Assembly (NCBI GenBank): GCA_964442735.1 | Contig: CAYUAP010000010.1 | Location: forward strand, 7,634-71,633 | Source of the DNA: JAUNBG01 sp964442735 | Lineage (GTDB): Bacteria > Planctomycetota > Planctomycetia > Pirellulales > Thermoguttaceae | Direction: 5' to 3' | Length of the DNA: 64,000 nucleotides | Part shown: piece after piece, positions 27,386 through 37,078 of the stretch | Numbering within the stretch: the stretch's first letter is position 1 | Layout: every line of letters begins with the position of its first letter | Notes under the pieces: model-generated | What the model was told of the DNA's origin: nothing | The model's database searches: none | Seen by the model: the letters and a program-made list of their open reading frames with translations, nothing else | Made by a program: the position numbers and the translations under genes

Positions 27386-27630
27386 GTAACCATTCACTGA
27401 TATAAAGTGAAACCACAGATATAAAGTGAAACCACAGATATAAAATGAAACCACGGATAACACTGATTTTTACGGATAGTTTTTTGGCAAACAAACTTTT
27501 TTATGATAAAATTATTTATGATCATAGATAAAAATGTTTCGTTTGTTATTGTAAAATATTGTATATTACGACAAACTATCTGTGTTCATCCGTGATATCC
27601 GTGGTTCCAAAATCGTTTGTGAATGGTTAC
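27386..27630 (-). repeat. Family B element (B3)
   Basis: Inverted orientation relative to B2, with ends GTAACCATTCAC and GAATGGTTAC. The flanking 8-mers are TATCTGTT and TCTCTGTT (7 of 8 match). Three tandem units of ataaagtgaaaccacagat type lie at its left side and the conserved core (ggcaaacaaacttttttatg) in the middle. Confidence 0.88.
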
Positions 27631-27653
27631 TCTCTGTTAGTCCTGTTTCGTCT

Positions 27654-28013
27654 CTATCGGATTATCAATATCATAATAACGATAAACACCAGCAGCAAAA
27701 TAATGGCATAGGGCCAATAGGTCTGCCAGGCCTTCTTCTCTTTTTTTTGTCGGGATAAAAAAGGGCGAATCTTGCGATATCGTTCTCGACATTTGTCTAT
27801 CTTCGTAGTGGCATATTCGATATTTTCCTGCATGGCTTTATGGCGAATAGCTCCGAGATACAATATCCTGTGCCGTATTTCTCCTGGTAATTTATCATGA
27901 ACCGATTCGACCAATTCGTGCAAACCTTCGCCTGTCGCATTAAAATTCTGTTCCAGTAGATGTTCTATATCTGTACACATTTCTAAAATTTGAGTAAAAC
28001 TATCCGATTCCAT
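27654..28013 (-). CDS. Small tail-anchored membrane protein
   Basis: The 119-residue product is not recognised. It has a charged, helical cytosolic part rich in Glu, His and Arg (for example LHELVESVHDKLPGEIRHRILY) and a single C-terminal transmembrane helix (about 99-118, YAIILLLVFIVIMILI) with almost nothing after it, as in tail-anchored proteins. It stands between repeat elements with no operon partner. Confidence 0.6.
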   Translation of the reverse strand: MESDSFTQILEMCTDIEHLLEQNFNATGEGLHELVESVHDKLPGEIRHRILYLGAIRHKAMQENIEYATTKIDKCRERYRKIRPFLSRQKKEKKAWQTYWPYAIILLLVFIVIMILIIR

Positions 28014-28095
28014 TTGTATATCTGCCTGTTTTTTCTATGTTGTATTTATAAATGCAGGGGAAATAAACGAAAAATCATCTTTCCCCAAAATTTTC

Positions 28096-28175
28096 CTGCT
28101 GTTCATCAGGGTGATATGATAAATTATATTATTCGACAGAAAGGGGTGGAACGCTCCATCTCGCCCACATATCCT
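28096..28175 (+). repeat. Degenerate family C segment
   Basis: ctgctgttcatcagggtgat, gacagaaaggggtggaacgc and catctcgcccac align by eye with 14629-14700 over about 80 bases. It precedes a family A copy, as the 14629 copy precedes a B element. Confidence 0.3.
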
Positions 28176-28192
28176 TTCAGACAAAGGTCTTG

Positions 28193-28332
28193 TATACTGT
28201 ACGACGTTATAAATCGGCATTTCCTGGGAGCGCGGACGCCATGCCTGACGGCAGGCAGGTCTCGTCCGCATCCTCCAAAACAGGCGTCTCGTCTGTTTTG
28301 AAAAATAGACTTTTATAACGACCTTGAGTATA
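28193..28332 (+). repeat. Family A element (A6)
   Basis: Typical copy with left terminus TATACTGTACGACGTTATAAA, the gcctgacggcaggc cassette within the first hairpin, the second hairpin aaaacaggcg-tct-cgtctgtttt, and right terminus TTTATAACGACCTTGAGTATA. Confidence 0.88.
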
Positions 28333-28389
28333 TCTCTATATAAAGTACATATTATTCAATGTTTGGTTATATCATTTTATCTATTTTTC

Positions 28390-28485
28390 TAATCATCTTT
28401 TGACGTAATCATCTTTTGACGTAATCATCTTTTGACGTAATCATCTTTTAACGTAATCACCTTTTAACGTAATCACCTTTTAACG
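28390..28485. repeat. 16-bp tandem repeat
   Basis: Six consecutive units of taatcatcttttgacg, the last three changed to cacctttt and/or ttaacg forms. The array lies about 270 bases upstream of the DUF4091 gene. A 16-base step cannot be coding; it could alter promoter or protein-site spacing. The remaining bases up to 28758 are AT-rich with no gene. Confidence 0.85.
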
Positions 28486-28758
28486 GGTATTTTTATTTCA
28501 GAAATCTACCTAATGTAATTTTTAAATAAAATCAATTTATATTTCTATTATAGATTAAACTGTCAAATATGCAATACTAAATTACTTTAGAAAATGTTTT
28601 TTATTTTTTGAAAGTTTCAATTCCTATTATTCGTAATCTTGACTTTATTTATACTCCTTGTTAAACTATTAGATAATTCAGATCTGATGTTTTGAAATAA
28701 TATCGGATCATTTGAAATGGCTGTATTATAAAAACAGGTAATCACACAGGAGAAATGT

Positions 28759-31700
28759 ATGAAGAATAACAGGAATACGCATTTTTTTCAGAATAATCGA
28801 TTAAGATTATCATCCTTAAATAATAATCAAGCCGTTCGATTTTCATTTCATTTTCCGGGTTTATTGATGATCGGATTATTTATCTCTTTATTATGTTATT
28901 CTGTCTGGGGAGATGATTCTGTTGCCTCAATGAAACGTGGATTGAGTATGGATGGCAATGGTTTTTGGAAAAAGCAAATAACGCTGGAGATTATTAATAA
29001 TTCTTCTGAAAATTGGGTTGATAAAATATTATACCTTTCAATATCGCGAAATGGAAGTCGGTACGAGAAGAATAATATACCTCTTGCTGGTGAACAAGCC
29101 CAATCGCTTCGAATTTGTGATGATAAAGGAAGGGAATACCTCTTTAATATCTATGATACAAATATGTTGGAATATCATCAGGGGATTCTGAAGGATAATT
29201 TTACACTTTCAATCGTTGCCAATTGTAAAGCCGGACAGAAAGAACGATATCATATCTGTTATGATAATGATAAAGCCTGGGTTGTTCCCGACTGGCTTCC
29301 AGGAATCGGTTCCATGCAAAATACGGACGTGGAACTGGAAAATAATGGTTTGCCCGCAAACTGGTCTTTTGATAAATCAGACGAGACCCATATTATAACC
29401 TGGTCGAGCGAAAAACCCCATTCCGGCAAAAAATGTATAAAAACGGAAGTGAAAGAAGGGGCGGATCCCTCCTGGATTGCGGCCCGACAGGGACCGATTC
29501 AGGTTGAATCGGGGGCTAAATATAAATTCTCCGCCTGGATTCGTGGAATTAATATTAAAGGAAATTGCGGTCTCTATGTCCATATCGGAAATGAAAAAAA
29601 TTCCATGATCACTTCCAAACATGTCTATACGAACGAAGGATCCTTCGAGTGGAAAAAAGTTAGTTTTGAATTCGATATTCCCAAGAACGCCTCCCTTCTC
29701 AATTTGGGAACCGTGCTTCGTGGAACCGGAACCGCCTGTTATGATTCTTTTATTCTGGAAAAAACCAGTTCCGCGACACAGGATAACTATACCATCAAAA
29801 TCGATGCTCCGCAGATATCCACCTTCGAATCGTGGTATTCCTCGGTTAATGGAGCGTTCGGCGATACGAAATTTCAGCCGGAAAAAATACTCCCGATTCA
29901 GGAGAAACGCTATGTACTTCTCTCTGTCATGAATTGTAGCAATAAAGATGTCAAGAAGAAAGTCTTTTTGGATACAAGTAAAATTATTCAACGTTGGCAT
30001 CGAACATTTGATCAGGACAGTTTCACCATCTACGATCTGCGAAACAAGCCTTTAAAGGTTGTTTCCTGGAATAATAATGTATTTTTTGACGTTGAACTGA
30101 AGAAGAACTCCTGTAATTATCTTCTGTTAGTCGAGAATTCGGAATTGACGCCGCCACAAAACGTTCGAATGGAGAATATCGGAACAACAGGCAATGCGTT
30201 TCCTGGAACTTCCCTTCAAAATAGCGATGGAGCTTTTCCTGGAACAAGTCAGCAAACGAAATCGAATTCCGATATGGTTTCAAACAATCAAATTCTTCCA
30301 TCTTTTATTCGAGAAGCCAATCATCTTGTCAATGGTGATATGGAAAATGGACTTGAAGGTTGGAAAACCAATGCGCCGGAAGAAAAGGTGGAATATAAAG
30401 TGATCGATCCGGGCAAGCCCTTTTTAGGACATAAAGCACTCGAAATGAAGGTTGGCGAAAAAGTGTCTCCGCAATGGCGCGGTTTTCATCAAAAGGTTGC
30501 GGTTAAGCCGGGCGCTAAATACTTCTGCGGTTATTGGATATCAACCGATTCCAAGACGGGCGGATATCAGGTTCATTTACATCAAAGCCGTGCCAATGGC
30601 CAGCTTTCCTCGGGGGGAATGTCGACATTGGCCTCTTCGGTCGGAGGGCAGGTGGACTGGACCCTCAAAACGAATCTGATTCAAGTTGCGGACGATACCG
30701 AGTTTTTGGAATTTCATTTAACCTCCCCACAGGCCGGTACTGTTCGTTTCGATGGTTTATTTATGATTGAGGCGGAATCTGTGGCCATCAGTTCCTTCGA
30801 AGGAGGTCGAACGGGAATTTTCCAGATTCCGACCATTGTCAAGGTTTTTCCTGACACGACGTTTGCTTCTTCAGCTCAGATTTTGTCATCCGGGAATTCG
30901 GCGCGAATCTCCATGGCAAAAAATGAATCGGAAGGTCTTCAAATTGCGTTGCGTTCTCCACAAACAGAACAATTTCGTGTTGCGGTTTCCGTACCGGTTC
31001 TTCAGAACGACTCGAATAAAAAACTGGCCACTCCGGAAGTGTTTTCTGTTGGTCTGGTTCCGGTCGATTATCCAACGAACTATTATAGTGACCGCGAAAC
31101 AGGTTCGAAATATCGCCGACATGTTCCCCATAGTAATCCGGGCTGTGATGGATGGGCGGGATGGTGGCCGGACCCCATGATCCCCATTGCGGCAGGATCT
31201 GCTATGGCGGAAACGGTACAATTCACGAAAAATACCATTGATATCGACACGAATAAAGTATGGCGCAACGATTCCGAACGACTTGCCGCCTATGGGAAAA
31301 ACGGCATTTGGGATCTCAATGTCCCCAATCAAACACGTGCTCTTCGTCTTTTATTGAAGACAGATACAAATACGGTTCCCGGTATCTATCATGGTTCGAT
31401 TATTCTGGAAGGAAAAAGAAGTCGCTCAAAAACTGTCATTCCATATCAGGTTCGGGTTTTCAACTATTCCATTCCGGACAAGCCGGTTTTAGGTGCTATT
31501 TACGATGCTCGCATTTCACATGATTATTTCGAGTTGGGGACTGGAAAAAATACTTGGAAGAAGATCGTGGAATATCTCGTCTCGAAAAAACTTTATCCGG
31601 ATAATGTACTTGCTTCACCCAATATGAAATACGATAAAAAAACAGGGAAAGTCGAAGTCGATTGGACCGAGTTCGATAAAGAGGCCCAATGGTATTACGA

Positions 31701-32679
31701 TGAATTGGGAATTAAAAAATCGTATACTCCCCATTTATTTTATCTGTTTGGCTGGGGAATGCCTCCACGTAATCAGGATGGAGAAGCTCCCTATCCGGGG
31801 GAATATCCCTATAAAGACGTGGACCGAAGTCAATTGCGTCCGGAGTTTAAAAAAATCTATCAGGCCAAATTACGCGCCTATTGGGATCATTTGAAGGAAA
31901 AAGGATGGTCCGACAAGGTTGTTTTGTATATCTCCGACGAACCGTTTTACTCCCAGGATGCAATACGGAAACAGATGATTGCTTTATGCGCAATGATTCA
32001 TGAAGTTGATCCCAAAATTCCAATTTACTCCAGTACCTGGCATCATATTCCGGATTGGGATGGTTCCATTGACGTTTGGGGGGTCGGGCATTATGGTATC
32101 GTTTCGGAAGAGCAATTGAAGAAGAGTAAAGAACGTGGAGATCATATTTGGTGGACGACGGACGGTCAAATGTGTTTGGACACTCCCTATTCTGCCGTCG
32201 AGCGATTACTCCCCTATTGGTGTGTTCGGTATGGAGCCGATGCCTATGAATTCTGGGGGGCTAGTTGGTTTACCTATAATCCGTTCGATTACGGTTCCCA
32301 TTCCTATATACCGCAATCGGACCAGCCCGGTGTTCATTACTATGTCCGCTATCCCAATGGAGACGGGTTTATTGTTTATCCCGGTCGTGCTATTGGTTCG
32401 GACGATATTTTAAGTTCGATTCGATTGGAAGAAGCACGGGAAGGTATGGAAGATGCCGCCTCGTTATTATTACTGAAAGAAGAACTCCAAAAGCGGCAAA
32501 ATGACCATTCGAAATTAACCGGACAGGGAAGAAAAATCTGGGATCGGGCCATGAATCTCGTGCCCATTCCAACGGAGGGTGGACGCTATTCCTCCCTGTT
32601 CCTGACAGATCCCTCCGTTATGGATCCGTTGAAATTCGATATGGGTAATATCCTGGAACAATTCAACTCTGGTAAATAA
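28759..32679 (+). CDS. Large secreted DUF4091 protein with two carbohydrate-binding-like modules
   Basis: The 1306-residue product has an N-terminal signal anchor (about 32-50, GLLMIGLFISLLCYSVWG). Two jelly-roll, CBM4/9-like modules follow at about 184-340 (LPANWSF, HSGKKCIKTEV, KYKFSAWIRG) and 516-678 (LVNGDMENGLEGWKT, KYFCGYWISTD). The C-terminal part (about 900-1290) is DUF4091, a clan GH-A-like barrel, seen in VVLYISDEPFY, YEFWGASWF and the closing GSDDILSSIRLEEAREGMED. It is probably an exported polysaccharide-acting enzyme, the Glu of SDEP being a catalytic candidate; substrate unknown. GGAGAA precedes the start. Two repeat elements follow the gene. Confidence 0.8.
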   Translation: MKNNRNTHFFQNNRLRLSSLNNNQAVRFSFHFPGLLMIGLFISLLCYSVWGDDSVASMKRGLSMDGNGFWKKQITLEIINNSSENWVDKILYLSISRNGSRYEKNNIPLAGEQAQSLRICDDKGREYLFNIYDTNMLEYHQGILKDNFTLSIVANCKAGQKERYHICYDNDKAWVVPDWLPGIGSMQNTDVELENNGLPANWSFDKSDETHIITWSSEKPHSGKKCIKTEVKEGADPSWIAARQGPIQVESGAKYKFSAWIRGINIKGNCGLYVHIGNEKNSMITSKHVYTNEGSFEWKKVSFEFDIPKNASLLNLGTVLRGTGTACYDSFILEKTSSATQDNYTIKIDAPQISTFESWYSSVNGAFGDTKFQPEKILPIQEKRYVLLSVMNCSNKDVKKKVFLDTSKIIQRWHRTFDQDSFTIYDLRNKPLKVVSWNNNVFFDVELKKNSCNYLLLVENSELTPPQNVRMENIGTTGNAFPGTSLQNSDGAFPGTSQQTKSNSDMVSNNQILPSFIREANHLVNGDMENGLEGWKTNAPEEKVEYKVIDPGKPFLGHKALEMKVGEKVSPQWRGFHQKVAVKPGAKYFCGYWISTDSKTGGYQVHLHQSRANGQLSSGGMSTLASSVGGQVDWTLKTNLIQVADDTEFLEFHLTSPQAGTVRFDGLFMIEAESVAISSFEGGRTGIFQIPTIVKVFPDTTFASSAQILSSGNSARISMAKNESEGLQIALRSPQTEQFRVAVSVPVLQNDSNKKLATPEVFSVGLVPVDYPTNYYSDRETGSKYRRHVPHSNPGCDGWAGWWPDPMIPIAAGSAMAETVQFTKNTIDIDTNKVWRNDSERLAAYGKNGIWDLNVPNQTRALRLLLKTDTNTVPGIYHGSIILEGKRSRSKTVIPYQVRVFNYSIPDKPVLGAIYDARISHDYFELGTGKNTWKKIVEYLVSKKLYPDNVLASPNMKYDKKTGKVEVDWTEFDKEAQWYYDELGIKKSYTPHLFYLFGWGMPPRNQDGEAPYPGEYPYKDVDRSQLRPEFKKIYQAKLRAYWDHLKEKGWSDKVVLYISDEPFYSQDAIRKQMIALCAMIHEVDPKIPIYSSTWHHIPDWDGSIDVWGVGHYGIVSEEQLKKSKERGDHIWWTTDGQMCLDTPYSAVERLLPYWCVRYGADAYEFWGASWFTYNPFDYGSHSYIPQSDQPGVHYYVRYPNGDGFIVYPGRAIGSDDILSSIRLEEAREGMEDAASLLLLKEELQKRQNDHSKLTGQGRKIWDRAMNLVPIPTEGGRYSSLFLTDPSVMDPLKFDMGNILEQFNSGK

Positions 32680-32716
32680 CCGGTTGATTGTATCTTTTAA
32701 TGTAAACGACTCAAGG

Positions 32717-32857
32717 TATACTGTACAACGTTATAAATTCGGCATTTCCTGGGTGTGCGGACGCCATGCCTGACGGCAGGCAGGTCTCGTTCGCATACTC
32801 CAAAACAGGCGTCTCGCCTGTTTTGAAAAATAGACTTTTATAACGGCCTTGAGTATA
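32717..32857 (+). repeat. Family A element (A7)
   Basis: Full-length copy with termini TATACTGTACAACGTTATAA and TTTATAACGGCCTTGAGTATA, both hairpins and the gcctgacggcaggc cassette. It lies 38 bases after the DUF4091 stop and could also act as a bidirectional transcription barrier. Confidence 0.88.
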
Positions 32858-32909
32858 TAAACATGGTACAATACAGGTGTTTATGGTTTGAGTCGTAGTA
32901 TTTTTGTTT

Positions 32910-33126
32910 GTAACCGTTCACGGATATAAAGTGAAACCACGGATAACACTGATTTTCACAGATAGTTTTTTGGCAAACAAACTTTTTTATGATAAATTTA
33001 TTTATTATCATAGATGAAAATGTTTCGCTTGTTATTGTAAAATGTTTGTATTTTACGGCAGACTATCTCTGTTTATTCGTGATATCCGTGATATCCATGG
33101 TTCCAACATCGTTCGTGAATGGTTAC
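32910..33126 (-). repeat. Family B element (B4) with perfect 8-bp target duplication
   Basis: Inverted relative to B2; ends GTAACCGTTCACG and CGTGAATGGTTAC. The flanking 8-mers are TTTTGTTT on both sides (32902-32909 and 33127-33134). It supplies the upstream part of the long frame that opens at 32989, which is why that start is rejected for the next gene. Confidence 0.92.
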
Positions 33127-33165
33127 TTTTGTTTCATTCCTATCTGTTATCTTGAGGTTCATGTA

Positions 33166-34323
33166 ATGCTTTTTTCCTTTTTATTGGAATTGACCGCCTT
33201 CGGCTGGGTTTACTCGATCCTGTTTCTGATCCTGTTTTTATTTATTATTGTTCCTTTAACGCTGGCCGGTTTGTTCGTTTTTTTTCCTTCCTGCTTTTTT
33301 AAATGTCTTAATTCTTTATTTTTTCTGATGAATTTTATATTCAACATTCTGAATCTTTTTGCCTATCCATTTCATGTCTATTATTGTGGAAAATATATCG
33401 AAAATCTTGATAAAACCATTTTAAAACCGCTGGATAAATTATTGGCAGCCGACCAGGTTTACGATTATCGTCAATGTATGGAGTGGGCGGAATCAAATGG
33501 TTATCGTTTCCTTGGGTTTTTTCTTGACGATGTCACGAAATCGGAATCTGCCGTGTGGTATTTGCCGGAACTGTCCACTTTATTTGAATTCCATTTGAGG
33601 TCAGATAAACTGTATTATTTAATATTATATACTACATTTGACAATAATAGGGTCTTGTGTTCGGAAACGCAATCCGATGATTCCTTTATTCCCTATCCTC
33701 CGAATATTTATCGTCAGATTTTCATGAAATATACCCTATGGAACATTCACAGCAAAAATAATGATATGATGACAAAAGAATTGGAAGATTCTGAACATCA
33801 AAAAATATTCGAAGAAGAATACACGGGAGAAGACAGTTATTACGACGAATACGATGATTTTGATGACGATTACGAGGATGACTACGAGGATGATGGTTAT
33901 TATAATGCGGAAGATTACAAAAAGGAGGAAATGTCGGAAAAGAAAAGCGATGTTGATAATTACAGTTTAATTGCGCATTTGTATCAATGCCATAAAGAAG
34001 CCGTTGACTATCTGATCAAGGAAAATAAAGTTCAGTCGGTGGATTCACGGATTTTGGAGTTGGAATGGGGCAATGATAACGAGACCAACAGTAAACGTCG
34101 ACATAAACAGGTCGAGGAAGCAATAAAAAAAGGCGATAAAGAAAAATTATCCCGATGGTATATTCGGGGTTATGGAAGAAGATGTCAAAAAAGGGTTGCT
34201 TTTGTTCGCTCCATTCCTTTTTGGCGCCTGACTGCCGGTTTATGGCCGATTTTTTTGCCGTCAAAATTTGATCGATCGATTATGGTCCAATTTGCCAGTC
34301 AATCGAAGAAACAGAGCAAATAG
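33166..34323 (+). CDS. Membrane protein with acidic low-complexity linker
   Basis: The start at 33166 has GAGGT eight bases upstream and lies just outside the B4 element. The 385-residue product is not recognised. It has two or three N-terminal membrane helices (about 12-60, FLILFLFIIVPLTLAGLFVF, then FFLMNFIFNILNLFAY), a soluble domain (about 75-200), a very acidic Asp/Glu/Tyr stretch (about 220-255, DDDYEDDYEDDGYY) and a basic C-terminal domain. It lies between two carbohydrate-active-looking genes in the same direction, but no direct link to them can be shown. Confidence 0.6.
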   Translation: MLFSFLLELTAFGWVYSILFLILFLFIIVPLTLAGLFVFFPSCFFKCLNSLFFLMNFIFNILNLFAYPFHVYYCGKYIENLDKTILKPLDKLLAADQVYDYRQCMEWAESNGYRFLGFFLDDVTKSESAVWYLPELSTLFEFHLRSDKLYYLILYTTFDNNRVLCSETQSDDSFIPYPPNIYRQIFMKYTLWNIHSKNNDMMTKELEDSEHQKIFEEEYTGEDSYYDEYDDFDDDYEDDYEDDGYYNAEDYKKEEMSEKKSDVDNYSLIAHLYQCHKEAVDYLIKENKVQSVDSRILELEWGNDNETNSKRRHKQVEEAIKKGDKEKLSRWYIRGYGRRCQKRVAFVRSIPFWRLTAGLWPIFLPSKFDRSIMVQFASQSKKQSK

Positions 34324-34410
34324 CCGTATAAAAAAGTTCGAAGTTAAAGTACACACAAGATATTTTTAAACAAGATATTTTTATATTGATGAAGTAAAGG
34401 AATAAAAAAT

Positions 34411-37059
34411 ATGACGATTACGACACGAATGATATCGATTTTACTAACAGTTTTTTTATCCGTTCCCGTAATATGGGGAGCGGACAGAGTTCGGGTCGAT
34501 ACGATTAATGGGGTTCCCATGATAACCGTTGATGGCAAGCCGGTCCGTTCGCGTATCTTTTTCGGGGGAGCACGTTCACAGTCGCTTCAATTGACGCGTC
34601 TGTCGAAGGAATACAGTTTTGAATTTGCGGCGGATGCCGATTCCGATGGGATTGGTACACTTCATTTCCGTTTTGATCATCAGACGGGAACGGTCCTTTT
34701 TTCTGATATTTCCTTAATAGAGGTTAAGACGGGTCGTGTTCTGATTGATTCGGATAGTATACGAACGGATAGTATGTTCCGTGATAATTGGAAATATTGG
34801 CCCTTGGGAGCCGATAATACGACGACGGAAGTTAAATGTATTCCCCATCCTGCGGACGGGAAGAAAAATGCCATACAATTTTCCTTTCATCCGCCGAAAT
34901 CGGGGAACTGGCCCGACTGGCATCTCTATTCCAAGCCGCAATTGAACTTAAAGAATGGCGAACTCTATCGATTGAGATTTACGGCACAGTCGCCGGAGGA
35001 ATTGGCAGTTACGTTTGCGGTTTACAAGCCGGGAAGTCCCTTTACTCTTGTTGCAGGACGAAGTAATACGACTCTTCTTGAAAGTCAGGTCAAATTAGCG
35101 GCGGATGCGGGAGTCGATTTTGTATCTGTTTCCATACCGGCTCCCTGGCCGAAACCGGGTGAAAAAGCCATTTGGAACGGAGTGGAGAAAATCTGTGATG
35201 CTGTATTATGTGCGAATCCCAAGGCACTTTTAATTCCACGATTCGGACTTGACCCACCCTCCTGGTGGTGTCAGGAACATCCGGAAGAACTAATGTCCTG
35301 GGTTGGTAATGACAATCCGACACGTCCCGTTGCTTCCATGGCGTCTCCTTTATATCGGAAACTTGCTATGGAACATACACGTGACGTGGTTCGGTTTTTT
35401 GAAGAAAAATATGGGCCTTCCATGGCCGGTTATCATCCCTGTGGTCAAAATACGGGGGAATGGTTTTATCAGGATACCTGGCGTAACTGTTACAGTGGTT
35501 ATTCCAAGTCCGACTTGATTGCCTGGCGTCAATGGCTGTCCAAAAAATATCCATCGGACAAGGCCCTGCAAATGGCTTGGAATAGGGATAAAATTACCTG
35601 TTCGACCGCCGAAGTTCCCTCCGAAAAAGAACGTTTCGACTCGAAAAAACTGTTGTTCCTTGATAGAGCAGAATGTTCTGCCGATCAACAATTGATCGAT
35701 TTCAATGCCTATCAACAGGACGTTATGGTTGATACGGTTATGGAGTTTGCCCGTATCATTCGGGAGGCGTCTGAAGGAAAACGAATGGTTGTCGTGTTCT
35801 TCGGTTATGTTTTCGAATTCGGGGCTCCGATCTGTGGCCCCGCCGTTTCCGGTCATTATGGTTTACAAAAAGCGTTGGCTAGTCCGGATGTCGATATTTA
35901 CTGTTCCCCCATTTCCTATTATGATCGACAGACAGGGGGAACGGCTCCGGCCATGACTGCGGCGGAGAGTGTAGCGCTAGCCGGCAAAATGTGGCTCTAC
36001 GAGGACGATACCCGAACTTTTTTAACACAGGAAAAATCATTTCCTGGTTGGCGGGATGGCGCCGATAGTTGTGACGCTACGAGAACCTTGCTCTTGAGGA
36101 ATACCGCCGAATGTGCCGTTCGAAATTTCGGGTCCTGGTGGATGGATCTGGGGATGTCCGGATGGTTTAATGATGAACGACTCTGGATCGAAATGAAGAA
36201 TCTCGCTCCCGTCGATAACTGGTTTTTAAAGAACCCAACTCCATTTCAGCCACAAATTGCGGCCTTTATCGACGAACCAAGTATGATGGCTGTCCCTTCC
36301 AATCGGCTGTGTCGTCCGATGATCTATGAAGTTCGAAGTGAATTGGGGCGAATCGGCGCTCCATTCGGTCAATATCTTCTAACCGATTATTTATCGAATA
36401 AAACGAAGGCGTCTCTTAATGTCTTTATAAATCCCTGGATCTTCTCCACGGAAACTCGAAAAAAGTTGGCACAAAAAGCGGCGAAGGACAACTGTATTTG
36501 GGGGTATGGTGCAGGATATCTCGACGAAAAGAATGGTGGTTCCTTCGAAAATATTAAAGAGTTAACCGGATTTACCGTAAAGAAGATTAAAGGAACGAAT
36601 ACCAATATCGTAATAACCGAGGCAGGTAAAGCATTTGGACTTCAAACGCCATGGGGAATGGAGAAGAATTACACAGCTCCTGAATTCCTGTTTGCGATTA
36701 CCGATGCCAAACAGAATGAAATACTGGCAACCTATCCGGATGGTCAAGCGGCTATTGCGATTCGTAAAAGAAGCGAGGGGGGATCGTCCCTTTTTGTCGG
36801 TTTTCCACGTTTGGGAACGGAACTGTTACGTGCTGCTGCACGGTCGGCCTCGGTTCATCTCTATACGCAATCCGACTGTAATGTTTACGCCAACGGTCCT
36901 TTTGTCATTCTTCACGCTGCGGAAACCGGCCCGATTACTATTGATTTCGGCAAATCGGGATCTATTACCGATATTGTCCTTCAGAAGAAAATTGGTGACG
37001 GTCAAAATATCACACTCTCCCTCAAGAAGGGGGAAACTAAAGTTTTAAAATTTGAATAA
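34411..37059 (+). CDS. Secreted clan GH-A-like glycoside hydrolase
   Basis: The 882-residue product has a signal peptide (about 1-24, ISILLTVFLSVPVIWGAD), an N-terminal beta-sandwich-like region (about 100-205) and a barrel resembling GH42-type enzymes from about 210 on: AADAGVDFVSVSIPAPWP, LIPRFGLDPPSWWC, and HPCGQNTGEWFYQ near residue 350, whose Glu is a candidate acid/base. DYLSNKT and FINPWIFSTETRKKL recall the trimerisation-like domain of that family. A beta-galactosidase-type activity is a guess; the substrate is open. The 3' end lies just before the FMN reductase gene, so the two are probably one transcript. Confidence 0.65.
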   Translation: MTITTRMISILLTVFLSVPVIWGADRVRVDTINGVPMITVDGKPVRSRIFFGGARSQSLQLTRLSKEYSFEFAADADSDGIGTLHFRFDHQTGTVLFSDISLIEVKTGRVLIDSDSIRTDSMFRDNWKYWPLGADNTTTEVKCIPHPADGKKNAIQFSFHPPKSGNWPDWHLYSKPQLNLKNGELYRLRFTAQSPEELAVTFAVYKPGSPFTLVAGRSNTTLLESQVKLAADAGVDFVSVSIPAPWPKPGEKAIWNGVEKICDAVLCANPKALLIPRFGLDPPSWWCQEHPEELMSWVGNDNPTRPVASMASPLYRKLAMEHTRDVVRFFEEKYGPSMAGYHPCGQNTGEWFYQDTWRNCYSGYSKSDLIAWRQWLSKKYPSDKALQMAWNRDKITCSTAEVPSEKERFDSKKLLFLDRAECSADQQLIDFNAYQQDVMVDTVMEFARIIREASEGKRMVVVFFGYVFEFGAPICGPAVSGHYGLQKALASPDVDIYCSPISYYDRQTGGTAPAMTAAESVALAGKMWLYEDDTRTFLTQEKSFPGWRDGADSCDATRTLLLRNTAECAVRNFGSWWMDLGMSGWFNDERLWIEMKNLAPVDNWFLKNPTPFQPQIAAFIDEPSMMAVPSNRLCRPMIYEVRSELGRIGAPFGQYLLTDYLSNKTKASLNVFINPWIFSTETRKKLAQKAAKDNCIWGYGAGYLDEKNGGSFENIKELTGFTVKKIKGTNTNIVITEAGKAFGLQTPWGMEKNYTAPEFLFAITDAKQNEILATYPDGQAAIAIRKRSEGGSSLFVGFPRLGTELLRAAARSASVHLYTQSDCNVYANGPFVILHAAETGPITIDFGKSGSITDIVLQKKIGDGQNITLSLKKGETKVLKFE

Positions 37060-37078
37060 TTTGGTAAAGGAGTTTATA

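Noticed and set aside
32989..33165. Upstream extension of the membrane protein gene
   Set aside because: It lies in the family B element and has no ribosome binding site; the ATG at 33166 has one.
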